A stretch of 5,797 bases of DNA from Bacillota bacterium (GTDB taxonomy: Bacteria; Bacillota; Clostridia; Tissierellales; Sporanaerobacteraceae): contig JAKPAR010000249.1 in the NCBI GenBank assembly GCA_029779375.1, positions 1-5,797 of the forward strand. Reading direction: 5' to 3'. The translations under genes and the position numbers were made by a program. Under the pieces are notes generated by a model, which worked only from the letters and a program-made list of their open reading frames with translations, made no database searches and was not told the DNA's origin. Numbering within the stretch: position 1 is the stretch's first letter; the number at the start of each line of letters is the position of its first letter. Positions 1-4,116 of this stretch are shown one piece after another.

Positions 1-1
1 A

Positions 2-46
2 ATATACAAAGTGGCACGCAAAGTGGCACGTATAGTACAAAACTAA
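2..46 (+). CDS. possible 3' end of a plus-strand gene entering from the left edge
   Basis: One plus-strand frame is open from the window edge to a TAA at 44-46, giving the C-terminal residues IYKVARKVARIVQN. The end is basic and made partly of a repeated KVAR unit, because bases 7-18 and 19-30 are a perfect 12-bp tandem repeat. A strong hairpin followed by six T residues lies 18 bases downstream (65-100), where a terminator for this gene would be expected. Only 14 codons are visible, so no family can be assigned. The open frame alone could be chance; the terminator placement is the main support. Confidence 0.3.
   Translation: MYKVARKVARIVQN
7..30. repeat. 12-bp perfect tandem duplication
   Basis: CAAAGTGGCACG occurs twice back to back. 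It lies inside the probable C-terminal codons of the plus-strand gene, so it duplicates four residues in frame. It may be a simple slippage duplication. Confidence 0.7.
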
Positions 47-64
47 AAGTAATAAAATAAAATT

Positions 65-100
65 AAAACCTCTACACATATTGAAATGTAGAGGTTTTTT
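65..100. terminator. bidirectional intrinsic terminator
   Basis: A 12-bp perfect stem (65-76 with 87-98, core CCTCTACA/TGTAGAGG) encloses a 10-base loop. On the plus strand the arm ends in a T6 run (95-100). On the minus strand the mirrored arm ends in TTTTAATT. It therefore ends the plus-strand gene at the left edge and the minus-strand tRNA-Arg transcript, whose CCA end is only a few bases away. Confidence 0.85.
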
Positions 101-102
101 AT

Positions 103-179
103 TGGCGCACCCTGAGGGACTCGAACCCCCGACCCACTGATTCGAAGTCAGCGACTCTATCCAACTGAGCTAAGGGCGC
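103..179 (-). tRNA. tRNA-Arg, anticodon TCG
   Basis: This 77-nt cloverleaf has a 7-bp acceptor stem (GCGCCCT with AGGGTGC, one G-T pair), discriminator G and encoded CCA at 103-105. The anticodon stem encloses the loop CTTCGAA, so the anticodon is TCG (143-145), reading CGA and probably CGG. The T-arm carries GGTTCGAGTCC. It has its own promoter about 17 bases upstream (-10 at 196-201) and ends at the hairpin at 65-98, so it looks like a single-tRNA transcription unit separate from the five-tRNA operon to the right. Confidence 0.96.
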
Positions 180-186
180 AAGAAGA

Positions 187-213
187 ACTAATTCCATTAT
201 AAATGGAATTAGT
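187..213. repeat. 12-bp perfect inverted repeat overlapping the tRNA-Arg promoter
   Basis: ACTAATTCCATT (187-198) and AATGGAATTAGT (202-213) are perfectly complementary around a 3-base centre. In RNA this is a strong hairpin just after the small gene ending at 231, but on the minus strand it is followed only by TTCTTCTT, a weak U-tract. The same bases contain the TATAAT -10 box of the downstream tRNA-Arg and its expected start site. It may be a terminator for the upstream gene that also holds the tRNA promoter, or an operator. Confidence 0.75.
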
Positions 214-224
214 CCTTTGGTCAA
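196..224 (-). promoter_or_regulatory. sigma-A promoter of tRNA-Arg(TCG)
   Basis: On the minus strand TTGACC (219-224) is followed after exactly 17 bases by TATAAT (196-201). That is 5/6 and 6/6 matches to the vegetative consensus with ideal spacing. The predicted start is near 189, giving a leader of about 10 nt before the mature tRNA 5' end at 179. The -10 box sits inside the inverted repeat at 187-213. Confidence 0.85.
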
Positions 225-230
225 ATACAT

Positions 231-494
231 TTACATATCAAATTCCATCTTTTTAACTACTATGCCATCTATTTTCTCCAATGCTTCTTCAAATTCAGCA
301 AGTTTTTCATCTTCTCCTACTACAAAATCTAACAATATAATACCCATCTCACTACAAATCTTTTTAGATGGATCAGTATCATGAACTCCCACACGTGTTT
401 TGATATAACAGCCATATTCAGTGAGTATTCTTTGAAGTTCTAATGCAGTATCACTTCTTCCACCAACTTGAATTCCTAATATAGCTTTTTTCAT
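231..494 (-). CDS. small ACT/ferredoxin-fold-like protein, TM1266-like
   Basis: This 87-residue soluble protein begins MKKAILGIQ and has an alternating hydrophobic beta/helix pattern. It runs from an N-terminal strand (residues 3-10), through a helix with the LQRILTEYG segment, to a short strand (KTRVGVHD), a hydrophobic strand (GIILLDFVV), an acidic helix and a last strand (GIVVKKMEFD). The layout and the LTEYG...RVGV stretch resemble the NikR-C/ACT-like proteins called iron-only hydrogenase system regulator TM1266; this is pattern resemblance, not proof. An upstream GTG at 503 would add three residues, but GAGGGG at 503-508 sits 8 bases before the ATG at 494, so that ATG is chosen. It lies 30 bases after the phosphoesterase gene, with no terminator between, and is probably co-transcribed. 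Confidence 0.8.
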   Translation of the reverse strand: MKKAILGIQVGGRSDTALELQRILTEYGCYIKTRVGVHDTDPSKKICSEMGIILLDFVVGEDEKLAEFEEALEKIDGIVVKKMEFDM

Positions 495-524
495 AAGCAA
501 CACCCCTCATAAGATTATTTTAAA

Positions 525-1328
525 TTATTTATACCCCTTTTTTATGGCAATATTACTTATTTGAATTCTATTTAAAAATCGAATAGGAAATACACTATTC
601 CCAAGACCACTATCTATATATAAGGTAGTATTCCCTATTTTAAACAATCCTTTATCATGTTTTGGAAAATATCCTTGTCCTGGTGCCACTATAGCTCCAA
701 TTATAGGAAATCTAACCTGTCCTCCATGGGTATGCCCTGCAAGAATTAAATCTTCCTTGCCTTCAGAATAGGATATAGGTCTATTAGGGGAATGAGAAAG
801 CAATATAGTATAGCTTTTTTCATCTATCCCATCTAATGAATTTTTATAATCATTTTTATCTATATAAAAATTTACTCCACATATATTCATTTCTGTATTA
901 TTTATATGAACTCTAGTATTTTCATTTTCTAATACAAAAATACCCATTCTTTTTAAAATTTCAACAAATTCCTTACCTCTATTATTCCTTATTTCATGAT
1001 TTCCCCAGACAAAATATATTTTATCAGTTATATTTTTTAAATCTCTTATCATACTTATTGAATAATCAAAATCCTTAGTCTTTGCATCTATTATGTCTCC
1101 TGTAAGAACTATAATATCGGGATTTATACTTTTAATCTTTTTTATAAATCTTTTTTTATTTATAAATCTATTGTTGTGAAAATCTGAAACTTGAACTATT
1201 TTTATATCATCTTTTATTTTTTCACTATTTAGTTTTACCTCGTTTACTTTAAAAAAACTAATTTGTATATAAATATATGCAACTAATATTATAGCTAGAA
1301 AAATAAATATAAAAAATTTCATTTTCAT
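525..1328 (-). CDS. membrane-anchored metallophosphoesterase, YkuE-like
   Basis: This 267-residue calcineurin-like phosphoesterase has one N-terminal membrane segment (about residues 5-26) that should anchor it with the catalytic domain outside. The dinuclear-metal motifs occur in order: SDFH (48-51), TGD (76-78), GNHE (109-112), SH (178-179) and GHTHGGQ (198-204). The GHTHGGQ form and the membrane anchor fit the YkuE/YaeI group, which acts on phosphoesters near the envelope; the substrate here is unknown. The reading frame stays open 33 codons further upstream, but those codons run over the tRNA-Leu 3' end and its terminator. GGGAGGG at 1339-1345, 10 bases before the ATG at 1328, supports the shorter form. 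A second ATG two codons later is possible. I see no convincing promoter in the 31 bases between the terminator and the start, so it may depend on read-through from the tRNA operon. Confidence 0.92.
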   Translation of the reverse strand: MKMKFFIFIFLAIILVAYIYIQISFFKVNEVKLNSEKIKDDIKIVQVSDFHNNRFINKKRFIKKIKSINPDIIVLTGDIIDAKTKDFDYSISMIRDLKNITDKIYFVWGNHEIRNNRGKEFVEILKRMGIFVLENENTRVHINNTEMNICGVNFYIDKNDYKNSLDGIDEKSYTILLSHSPNRPISYSEGKEDLILAGHTHGGQVRFPIIGAIVAPGQGYFPKHDKGLFKIGNTTLYIDSGLGNSVFPIRFLNRIQISNIAIKKGYK

Positions 1329-1359
1329 TCCATATTTTCCCTCCCAGTTCAGGGTAATA

Positions 1360-1385
1360 AAAAAATTGGCCTTCGCCAATTTTTT
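1360..1385 (-). terminator. intrinsic terminator of the tRNA operon
   Basis: AAAAAATTGGC (1360-1370) pairs with GCCAATTTTTT (1375-1385) around a 4-base loop that reads GAAG on the minus strand. On the minus strand the stem ends in a T7 run followed by ATT. It begins one base after the encoded CCA of tRNA-Leu, as expected for the end of a tRNA operon. Confidence 0.9.
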
Positions 1386-1386
1386 A

Positions 1387-1470
1387 TGGTGCGGGAGAGA
1401 GGACTTGAACCCCCACGTCAATGACACTAGATCCTAAGTCTAGCGCGTCTGCCAGTTCCGCCACTCCCGC
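1387..1470 (-). tRNA. tRNA-Leu, anticodon TAG
   Basis: This 84-nt class II tRNA has a perfect GCGGGAG/CTCCCGC acceptor stem, discriminator A and encoded CCA (1387-1389). CTAGA/TCTAG closes the anticodon loop CTTAGGA, giving anticodon TAG (1434-1436), which reads CUA and other CUN codons. A long variable arm (TGTCATTGACG) confirms the leucine class. It is the last tRNA of the operon. Confidence 0.97.
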
Positions 1471-1473
1471 AAG

Positions 1474-1549
1474 TGGTGACCCATCGGCGACTCGAACGCC
1501 GGACACCCTGATTAAAAGTCAGGTGCTCTACCGCCTGAGCTAATGGGTC
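1474..1549 (-). tRNA. tRNA-Lys, anticodon TTT
   Basis: This 76-nt cloverleaf has a GACCCAT/ATGGGTC acceptor stem, discriminator A and encoded CCA (1474-1476). CCTGA/TCAGG closes the loop CTTTTAA, so the anticodon is TTT (1514-1516). Only three bases separate its 5' side neighbour, tRNA-Leu. Its 5' region plus eight upstream bases is duplicated 131 bases upstream as a truncated copy (1660-1688). Confidence 0.97.
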
Positions 1550-1562
1550 ATGTTTTTTAAGT

Positions 1563-1597
1563 TTATCACAGTATCTATTTTGTTGTTTTGATGATAA
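1563..1597 (-). other. variable hairpin of the tRNA-Lys leader module
   Basis: TTATCA and TGATAA (1563-1568 and 1592-1597) form a 6-bp stem around a 23-nt A-rich loop. It lies 13 nt before the tRNA-Lys 5' end. The tRNA-Gly module has a 6-bp stem and a 23-nt loop at the matching place with a different sequence. The stem alone is weak; equal geometry at both sites is the reason to record it. Confidence 0.4.
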
Positions 1598-1609
1598 TTG
1601 GTAATTCGG

Positions 1610-1659
1610 ACTAAGCGATTCACACAAAATCGAAATACACGATTTTGGTTCTCTGCTTA
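1610..1659 (-). repeat. 50-bp tRNA-associated repeat core, Lys copy
   Basis: This block is identical at 45 of 50 positions to 1995-2044. On the minus strand it starts TAAGCAGAGAACC directly after a truncated tRNA-Lys D-loop and ends ATCGCTTAGT. Its middle is an inverted repeat, AAAATCG / 7-base spacer TGTATTT / CGATTTT, with outer ends AAGC and GCTT also complementary. Differences from the Gly copy are two A/G changes, one C/T and a GA-for-AC pair. The central hairpin has too little GC and no U-run to be a good terminator. No protein or known RNA family is recognised. Confidence 0.9.
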
Positions 1660-1680
1660 TACCGCCTGAGCTAATGGGTC
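1660..1680 (-). pseudogene. truncated tRNA-Lys 5' fragment
   Basis: These 21 bases are identical to positions 1-21 of the complete tRNA-Lys (GACCCATTAGCT... to GGTA). The match goes on for 8 bases upstream of the tRNA start, giving a 29-bp direct repeat (1660-1688 and 1529-1557). After GGTA the sequence switches to the 50-bp repeat core instead of completing the tRNA. No anticodon arm, T-arm or acceptor 3' strand follows, so it cannot make a tRNA by itself. Confidence 0.9.
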
Positions 1681-1693
1681 ATGTTTTTATATA

Positions 1694-1771
1694 TGGGGTG
1701 GATAGTGGGATTCGAACCCACGACCTCCAGAGCCACAATCTGGCGCCCTAACCAACTAGGCCATATCCACC
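1694..1771 (-). tRNA. tRNA-His, anticodon GTG
   Basis: The acceptor stem GTGGATA/TATCCAC is preceded by an encoded G (-1) at 1771 opposite C73, the hallmark of tRNA-His. Encoded CCA is at 1694-1696. CCAGA/TCTGG closes the loop TTGTGGC with anticodon GTG (1734-1736). It lies between tRNA-Arg(TCT) and the truncated tRNA-Lys fragment in the operon. Confidence 0.97.
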
Positions 1772-1782
1772 ATATCTAATAT

Positions 1783-1859
1783 TGGTGCACCTAGGAGGAT
1801 TCGAACCCCCGGCACACGGATTAGAAGTCCGTTGCTCTATCCAACTGAGCTATAGGTGC
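1783..1859 (-). tRNA. tRNA-Arg, anticodon TCT
   Basis: This 77-nt cloverleaf has a GCACCTA/TAGGTGC acceptor stem, discriminator A and encoded CCA (1783-1785). CGGA/TCCG closes the loop CTTCTAA, so the anticodon is TCT (1823-1825), which reads AGA/AGG, the main arginine codons of AT-rich genomes. It sits 7 bases after tRNA-Gly. Confidence 0.97.
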
Positions 1860-1866
1860 TCGTATC

Positions 1867-1940
1867 TGGAGCGGGTGAAGGGAATCGAACCCTCGCTGCT
1901 GGCTTGGGAAGCCAGTGCTCTACCACTGAGCTACACCCGC
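1867..1940 (-). tRNA. tRNA-Gly, anticodon CCC
   Basis: This 74-nt cloverleaf has a GCGGGTG/CACCCGC acceptor stem, discriminator T and encoded CCA (1867-1869). CTGGC/GCCAG closes the loop TTCCCAA, so the anticodon is CCC (1906-1908), reading GGG. It is the first complete tRNA in the operon. Its first 20 bases are repeated 124 bases upstream as a truncated copy. Confidence 0.97.
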
Positions 1941-1952
1941 AAAATCTTAGGC

Positions 1953-1987
1953 TTGCTACTAGGTACTTATTCAGTGCCTTTTAGCAA
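1953..1987 (-). other. variable hairpin of the tRNA-Gly leader module
   Basis: TTGCTA and TAGCAA form a 6-bp outer stem with a 23-nt loop. Inside the loop AGGCACT and AGTACCT pair with one mismatch around GAATA, giving a long two-part hairpin. It lies 12 nt before the tRNA-Gly 5' end. Size and position match the hairpin before tRNA-Lys though the sequence differs. No U-run follows, so it is not an obvious terminator. Confidence 0.5.
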
Positions 1988-1994
1988 CTGTACC

Positions 1995-2044
1995 ACTAAG
2001 CGATGTACACAAAATCGAAATGCACGATTTTGGTCCCCTGCTTA
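1995..2044 (-). repeat. 50-bp tRNA-associated repeat core, Gly copy
   Basis: This is the second copy of the core at 1610-1659, 45/50 identical and in the same orientation relative to its tRNA. On the minus strand it begins TAAGCAGGGGACC at the truncated tRNA-Gly D-loop, has the inverted repeat AAAATCG / TGCATTT / CGATTTT, and ends ATCGCTTAGT. The following bases make GCTTAGTGGTAC, which matches the tRNA-Gly D-arm stretch GCTCAGTGGTAG at 10 of 12 positions, so the module may contain a second decayed tRNA piece. Confidence 0.9.
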
Positions 2045-2064
2045 TACCACTGAGCTACACCCGC
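2045..2064 (-). pseudogene. truncated tRNA-Gly 5' fragment
   Basis: These 20 bases equal positions 1-20 of the complete tRNA-Gly (GCGGGTGTAGCT... to GGTA) and then run straight into the 50-bp core. The break is at the same D-loop GGTA as in the Lys copy. No remainder of a cloverleaf follows. It is the first tRNA-like sequence in the operon transcript, about 40 nt from the predicted start. Confidence 0.9.
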
Positions 2065-2111
2065 ACTGCTCAAAATGTTTTGCCCCCAAGCTTTTCCGCT
2101 AACAATTTAAA

Positions 2112-2140
2112 ATTATAGCAGATAAAAAACGGCTTGTCAA
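2112..2140 (-). promoter_or_regulatory. consensus sigma-A promoter of the five-tRNA operon
   Basis: TTGACA (2135-2140) and TATAAT (2112-2117) on the minus strand are separated by exactly 17 bases, a perfect match to the vegetative consensus. Predicted start is near 2105, leaving about a 40-nt leader before the truncated tRNA-Gly fragment. Its -35 box lies only 12 bases after the stop of the phosphoesterase gene at 2152, and no convincing terminator separates them, so some read-through from the rph operon is likely. Confidence 0.95.
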
Positions 2141-2151
2141 TATATAAAAAA

Positions 2152-2628
2152 TTATATTTCTATTATTTTTGATATTATTTTTTCTTGTATTTCTAAAATC
2201 CCAAAACTCTTTCTAGACATATTTCTCGGAATAGTTGGACTACCTGGGTTCATGAAAAGTATCCCATCATATTCTTCAATAATAGGAGTATGAGTATGTC
2301 CAAATAAAACTACATCTGCTCCTTCTTCTTTAGCTTTGTAAGAAAGACTAAATAAATCATATTTTACATTGTATTTATTGCCATGAGTCAAAAATATTTT
2401 CTTTCCATTTATATTTAGTATTTCCTCCTCATTAACTCCTTCACGGTCAAAATCACAATTTCCTTTTACTCTTATAGTATCTATATTCATTTGCCTTTCT
2501 ATTTCAAAAGAATCATCTACATAATCACCTAAATGTATTATAAGATCTGGTTTTTCCAATATCTTTGCAAATTGTATAAACTTATCTATCTTTCCATGAG
2601 TATCACTTACTACAAATATTTTCACCAT
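2152..2628 (-). CDS. ysnB: YfcE/YsnB-type cytosolic metallophosphoesterase
   Basis: This 158-residue calcineurin-like phosphoesterase is of the compact MJ0936/YfcE size and has no signal peptide. The metal-binding motifs are in order: SDTHG (8-12), LGDYVDD (33-39), KGNCD (55-59), THG (81-83) and GHTHTP (110-115), followed by MNPGS (126-130), typical of the family. Relatives hydrolyse phosphodiesters in vitro; the physiological substrate is not settled. The gene overlaps the pyrophosphatase gene by 26 bases, and AGGGG lies 6 bases before the ATG, so translational coupling is likely. The same pair follows rph in B. subtilis as ysnA-ysnB; the symbol rests on that context and on motif match. Confidence 0.93.
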   Translation of the reverse strand: MVKIFVVSDTHGKIDKFIQFAKILEKPDLIIHLGDYVDDSFEIERQMNIDTIRVKGNCDFDREGVNEEEILNINGKKIFLTHGNKYNVKYDLFSLSYKAKEEGADVVLFGHTHTPIIEEYDGILFMNPGSPTIPRNMSRKSFGILEIQEKIISKIIEI

Positions 2629-3235
2629 TAGTCGCCCCTATAATATTCTTTAGTTCTTTTTTTAATTCTTCCAAAGCTTTAGCTCTGTGGCTTATTTTGT
2701 TTTTTACATCTTCTCCTAGTTCTGCAAAAGTCTTGTTATAGCCATCTACTATAAACAATGGATCGTATCCAAAACCACTATCTCCTTTAGATTCAAATCC
2801 TATCTTTCCTTTACACTCTCCATATACAGTTTTGACTTGTTTATCTTCTGTGACTATAGCAATAACCGTTTTGAAAGTTGCAGTACGCTCTTCTAAAGCT
2901 ACACCTTCCAATTTTCTTAAAAGTTTTTTATTGTTTTCTTCATAAGTAGCATTTTCTCCTGAATATCTTGAAGAATAAATTCCAGGTTCTCCACCCAATT
3001 TGTCCACAAAAAGACCTGTGTCATCAGCAATAACTATTCCATCTACTTTTTCTGAAATAGCCATTGCCTTTTTTATTGCATTTTCTTCCAATGTAGTCCC
3101 ATCTTCTTCAACTTCAATATCTCCAAGACCTAAATCATCTTTAGAGTATATGTTTACAGGCAGTCCTTTTAATATATCTTTTATTTCCTCTACTTTATGA
3201 ATATTTCCAGTAGATAGAATTATTTTCTTATTCAT
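2603..3235 (-). CDS. rdgB: RdgB/HAM1-type XTP/dITP diphosphatase
   Basis: This cytosolic enzyme hydrolyses non-canonical purine triphosphates (dITP, ITP, XTP) to monophosphate and pyrophosphate, keeping deaminated purines out of nucleic acids. Its 210 residues are near the family's usual 195-205. Visible motifs are the N-terminal STGNIHK (8-14), ADDTGL (70-75) followed by [13 protein letters not shown] (81-93), RTATF (117-121), GFGYDP (154-159) and SHRAKAL (182-188). These cover nucleotide, metal and base-recognition positions of the family. The ATG overlaps the rph stop by 8 bases, and AGGAG lies 9 bases upstream inside rph. The last residues overlap the next gene. The B. subtilis equivalent is ysnA, at the same place after rph. 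Confidence 0.96.
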   Translation of the reverse strand: MNKKIILSTGNIHKVEEIKDILKGLPVNIYSKDDLGLGDIEVEEDGTTLEENAIKKAMAISEKVDGIVIADDTGLFVDKLGGEPGIYSSRYSGENATYEENNKKLLRKLEGVALEERTATFKTVIAIVTEDKQVKTVYGECKGKIGFESKGDSGFGYDPLFIVDGYNKTFAELGEDVKNKISHRAKALEELKKELKNIIGATNGENICSK

Positions 3236-4004
3236 TTTGGTTTTCTCCTTCCATATTGCTAGGCTTTTTACCTACAAGTTCTCCTATTTCTCCTAAAGAG
3301 TTTTTTTGCATTGATATAATCTCTCTATTGCCCTTTCTTGCCAATGAAATTAAAGTATTTAATTCTTCTATTGAGAAAGTATTTTCTTCTCCTGTTCCTT
3401 GAATCTCAACAAATCTATCATCATCCGTCATAACTATATTCATATCTACATCCGCCTTAGAATCTTCTTCATAACATAAATCAAGCACTGGAACTCCTTT
3501 AACTATACCTACACTTACAGCTGAAACAAAATTTTTAATTGGAATATATGGAATTTCACCTTGTTTGTAAAGTACATAAAATGCATCTACAAGAGCTACA
3601 AAAGATCCTGTAATAGAAGCAGTTCTTGTGCCACCATCAGCTTGAATTACATCACAATCTATGCAAATAGTTTTTTCTCCTATAACTTTTAAATCAACTA
3701 CGCTCCTCAAAGCTCTTCCTATAAGTCTTTGTATTTCTTGAGATCTTCCCTCTACTTTTCCTCTAGAAGAATCCCTTACCTTTCTTATGATAGTCGAACC
3801 TGGTATCATAGAATATTCTGCTGTTAGCCAACCTGTATTTGTACCCTTCAAAAAAGGAGGAATTCTATCATCTATCATGGCAGTACATATGACCTTGGTT
3901 TCTCCCATCTCCATAAGTACTGAACCTTGTGGATGCTTTAAAAAATTTCTAGTAATATTTATTTCTCTCAATTCATCATATTGTCTTTTGTCTATTCTAT
4001 CCAT
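3228..4004 (-). CDS. rph: RNase PH
   Basis: RNase PH is a phosphate-dependent 3'-5' exoribonuclease that trims tRNA 3' ends and other structured RNAs; it works as a ring of dimers. Family landmarks are clear: DELR (10-13), HPQGSV (24-29), GWLTAEYSM (58-66), [15 protein letters not shown] (86-100), [19 protein letters not shown] (115-133), with the phosphate-binding R87 and GGTRT (124-128), and an acidic cluster D181/D185/D187. The usual RxDGR start is RIDKR, replacing G with K. The 258 residues exceed the usual 240 or so because of a polar tail ending in GENQNE. A TTG one codon upstream is possible, but AGGAG lies 8 bases before the ATG at 4004. It heads an overlapping operon with the two following genes. 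Confidence 0.97.
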   Translation of the reverse strand: MDRIDKRQYDELREINITRNFLKHPQGSVLMEMGETKVICTAMIDDRIPPFLKGTNTGWLTAEYSMIPGSTIIRKVRDSSRGKVEGRSQEIQRLIGRALRSVVDLKVIGEKTICIDCDVIQADGGTRTASITGSFVALVDAFYVLYKQGEIPYIPIKNFVSAVSVGIVKGVPVLDLCYEEDSKADVDMNIVMTDDDRFVEIQGTGEENTFSIEELNTLISLARKGNREIISMQKNSLGEIGELVGKKPSNMEGENQNE

Positions 4005-4037
4005 CAAAACATCTCCTATATTTAATGTTCATTATTT

Positions 4038-4066
4038 ATGATAACAAAAAAGCAATTATTTTTCTA
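4038..4066 (-). promoter_or_regulatory. possible sigma-A promoter of the rph operon
   Basis: TAGAAA (4061-4066) and TATCAT (4038-4043) are separated by 17 bases on the minus strand, matching consensus at 4/6 and 5/6 positions. Predicted start near 4031 leaves a short leader before the rph ribosome site. In such AT-rich sequence, matches of this quality also arise by chance; its place between the gerM terminator and rph is what favours it. Confidence 0.45.
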
Positions 4067-4092
4067 TATATAATGAAATTTTACTCACAAAA

Positions 4093-4116
4093 TAAGCTGC
4101 CCAATTTGGCAGCTTA
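4093..4116 (-). terminator. intrinsic terminator after the GerM gene
   Basis: TAAGCTGCC and GGCAGCTTA form a perfect 9-bp stem with a 6-base loop. On the minus strand it is followed by TTTTGTGAG, a short U-tract. The GerM stop codon (4114-4116) forms the first stem bases. It probably separates or attenuates transcription between gerM and rph. Confidence 0.75.

Noticed and set aside
1329..1427. N-terminal extension of the YkuE-like phosphoesterase
   Set aside because: The extra 33 codons cover the tRNA-Leu 3' end and its terminator. The ribosome site and membrane anchor fit the start at 1328.
1427..1627. Minus-strand open frame of 66 codons
   Set aside because: It is a translation of tRNA-Lys and part of tRNA-Leu with the spacer before them; no ribosome site and no protein-like pattern.
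1630..1652. Core hairpin as an intrinsic terminator
   Set aside because: The 7-bp stem has only two GC pairs and lacks a following U-run on either strand, and it lies inside an operon whose later tRNAs must be transcribed.
1550..1680. Intron or split tRNA in tRNA-Lys
   Set aside because: The downstream tRNA-Lys is already complete with its own 5' half, so nothing needs splicing; the upstream fragment is surplus.
1610..2044. Core as a coding repeat
   Set aside because: On the plus strand both copies read LSDxHKIExHDFGxLLIP without a stop, but changes such as GTA to TCA are not typical of coding constraint, there is no start signal, and the frame continues into tRNA antisense.
1941..2065. Integron attC site, CRISPR repeat or T-box
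   Set aside because: No RYYYAAC/GTTRRRY boxes, only two copies with unequal spacers, and no T-box sequence or specifier-loop leader before a protein gene.
1782..2102. Plus-strand open frame of 106 codons
   Set aside because: It runs antisense through tRNA-Arg, tRNA-Gly and the repeat core. Segments such as GFEPPAHGLE are typical false translations of tRNA genes.
3000..3200. Plus-strand frame opposite rdgB
   Set aside because: Shadow of the well-supported minus-strand gene; no ribosome site. The same applies to the plus-strand frames at 3787-4041 and 4433-4717.
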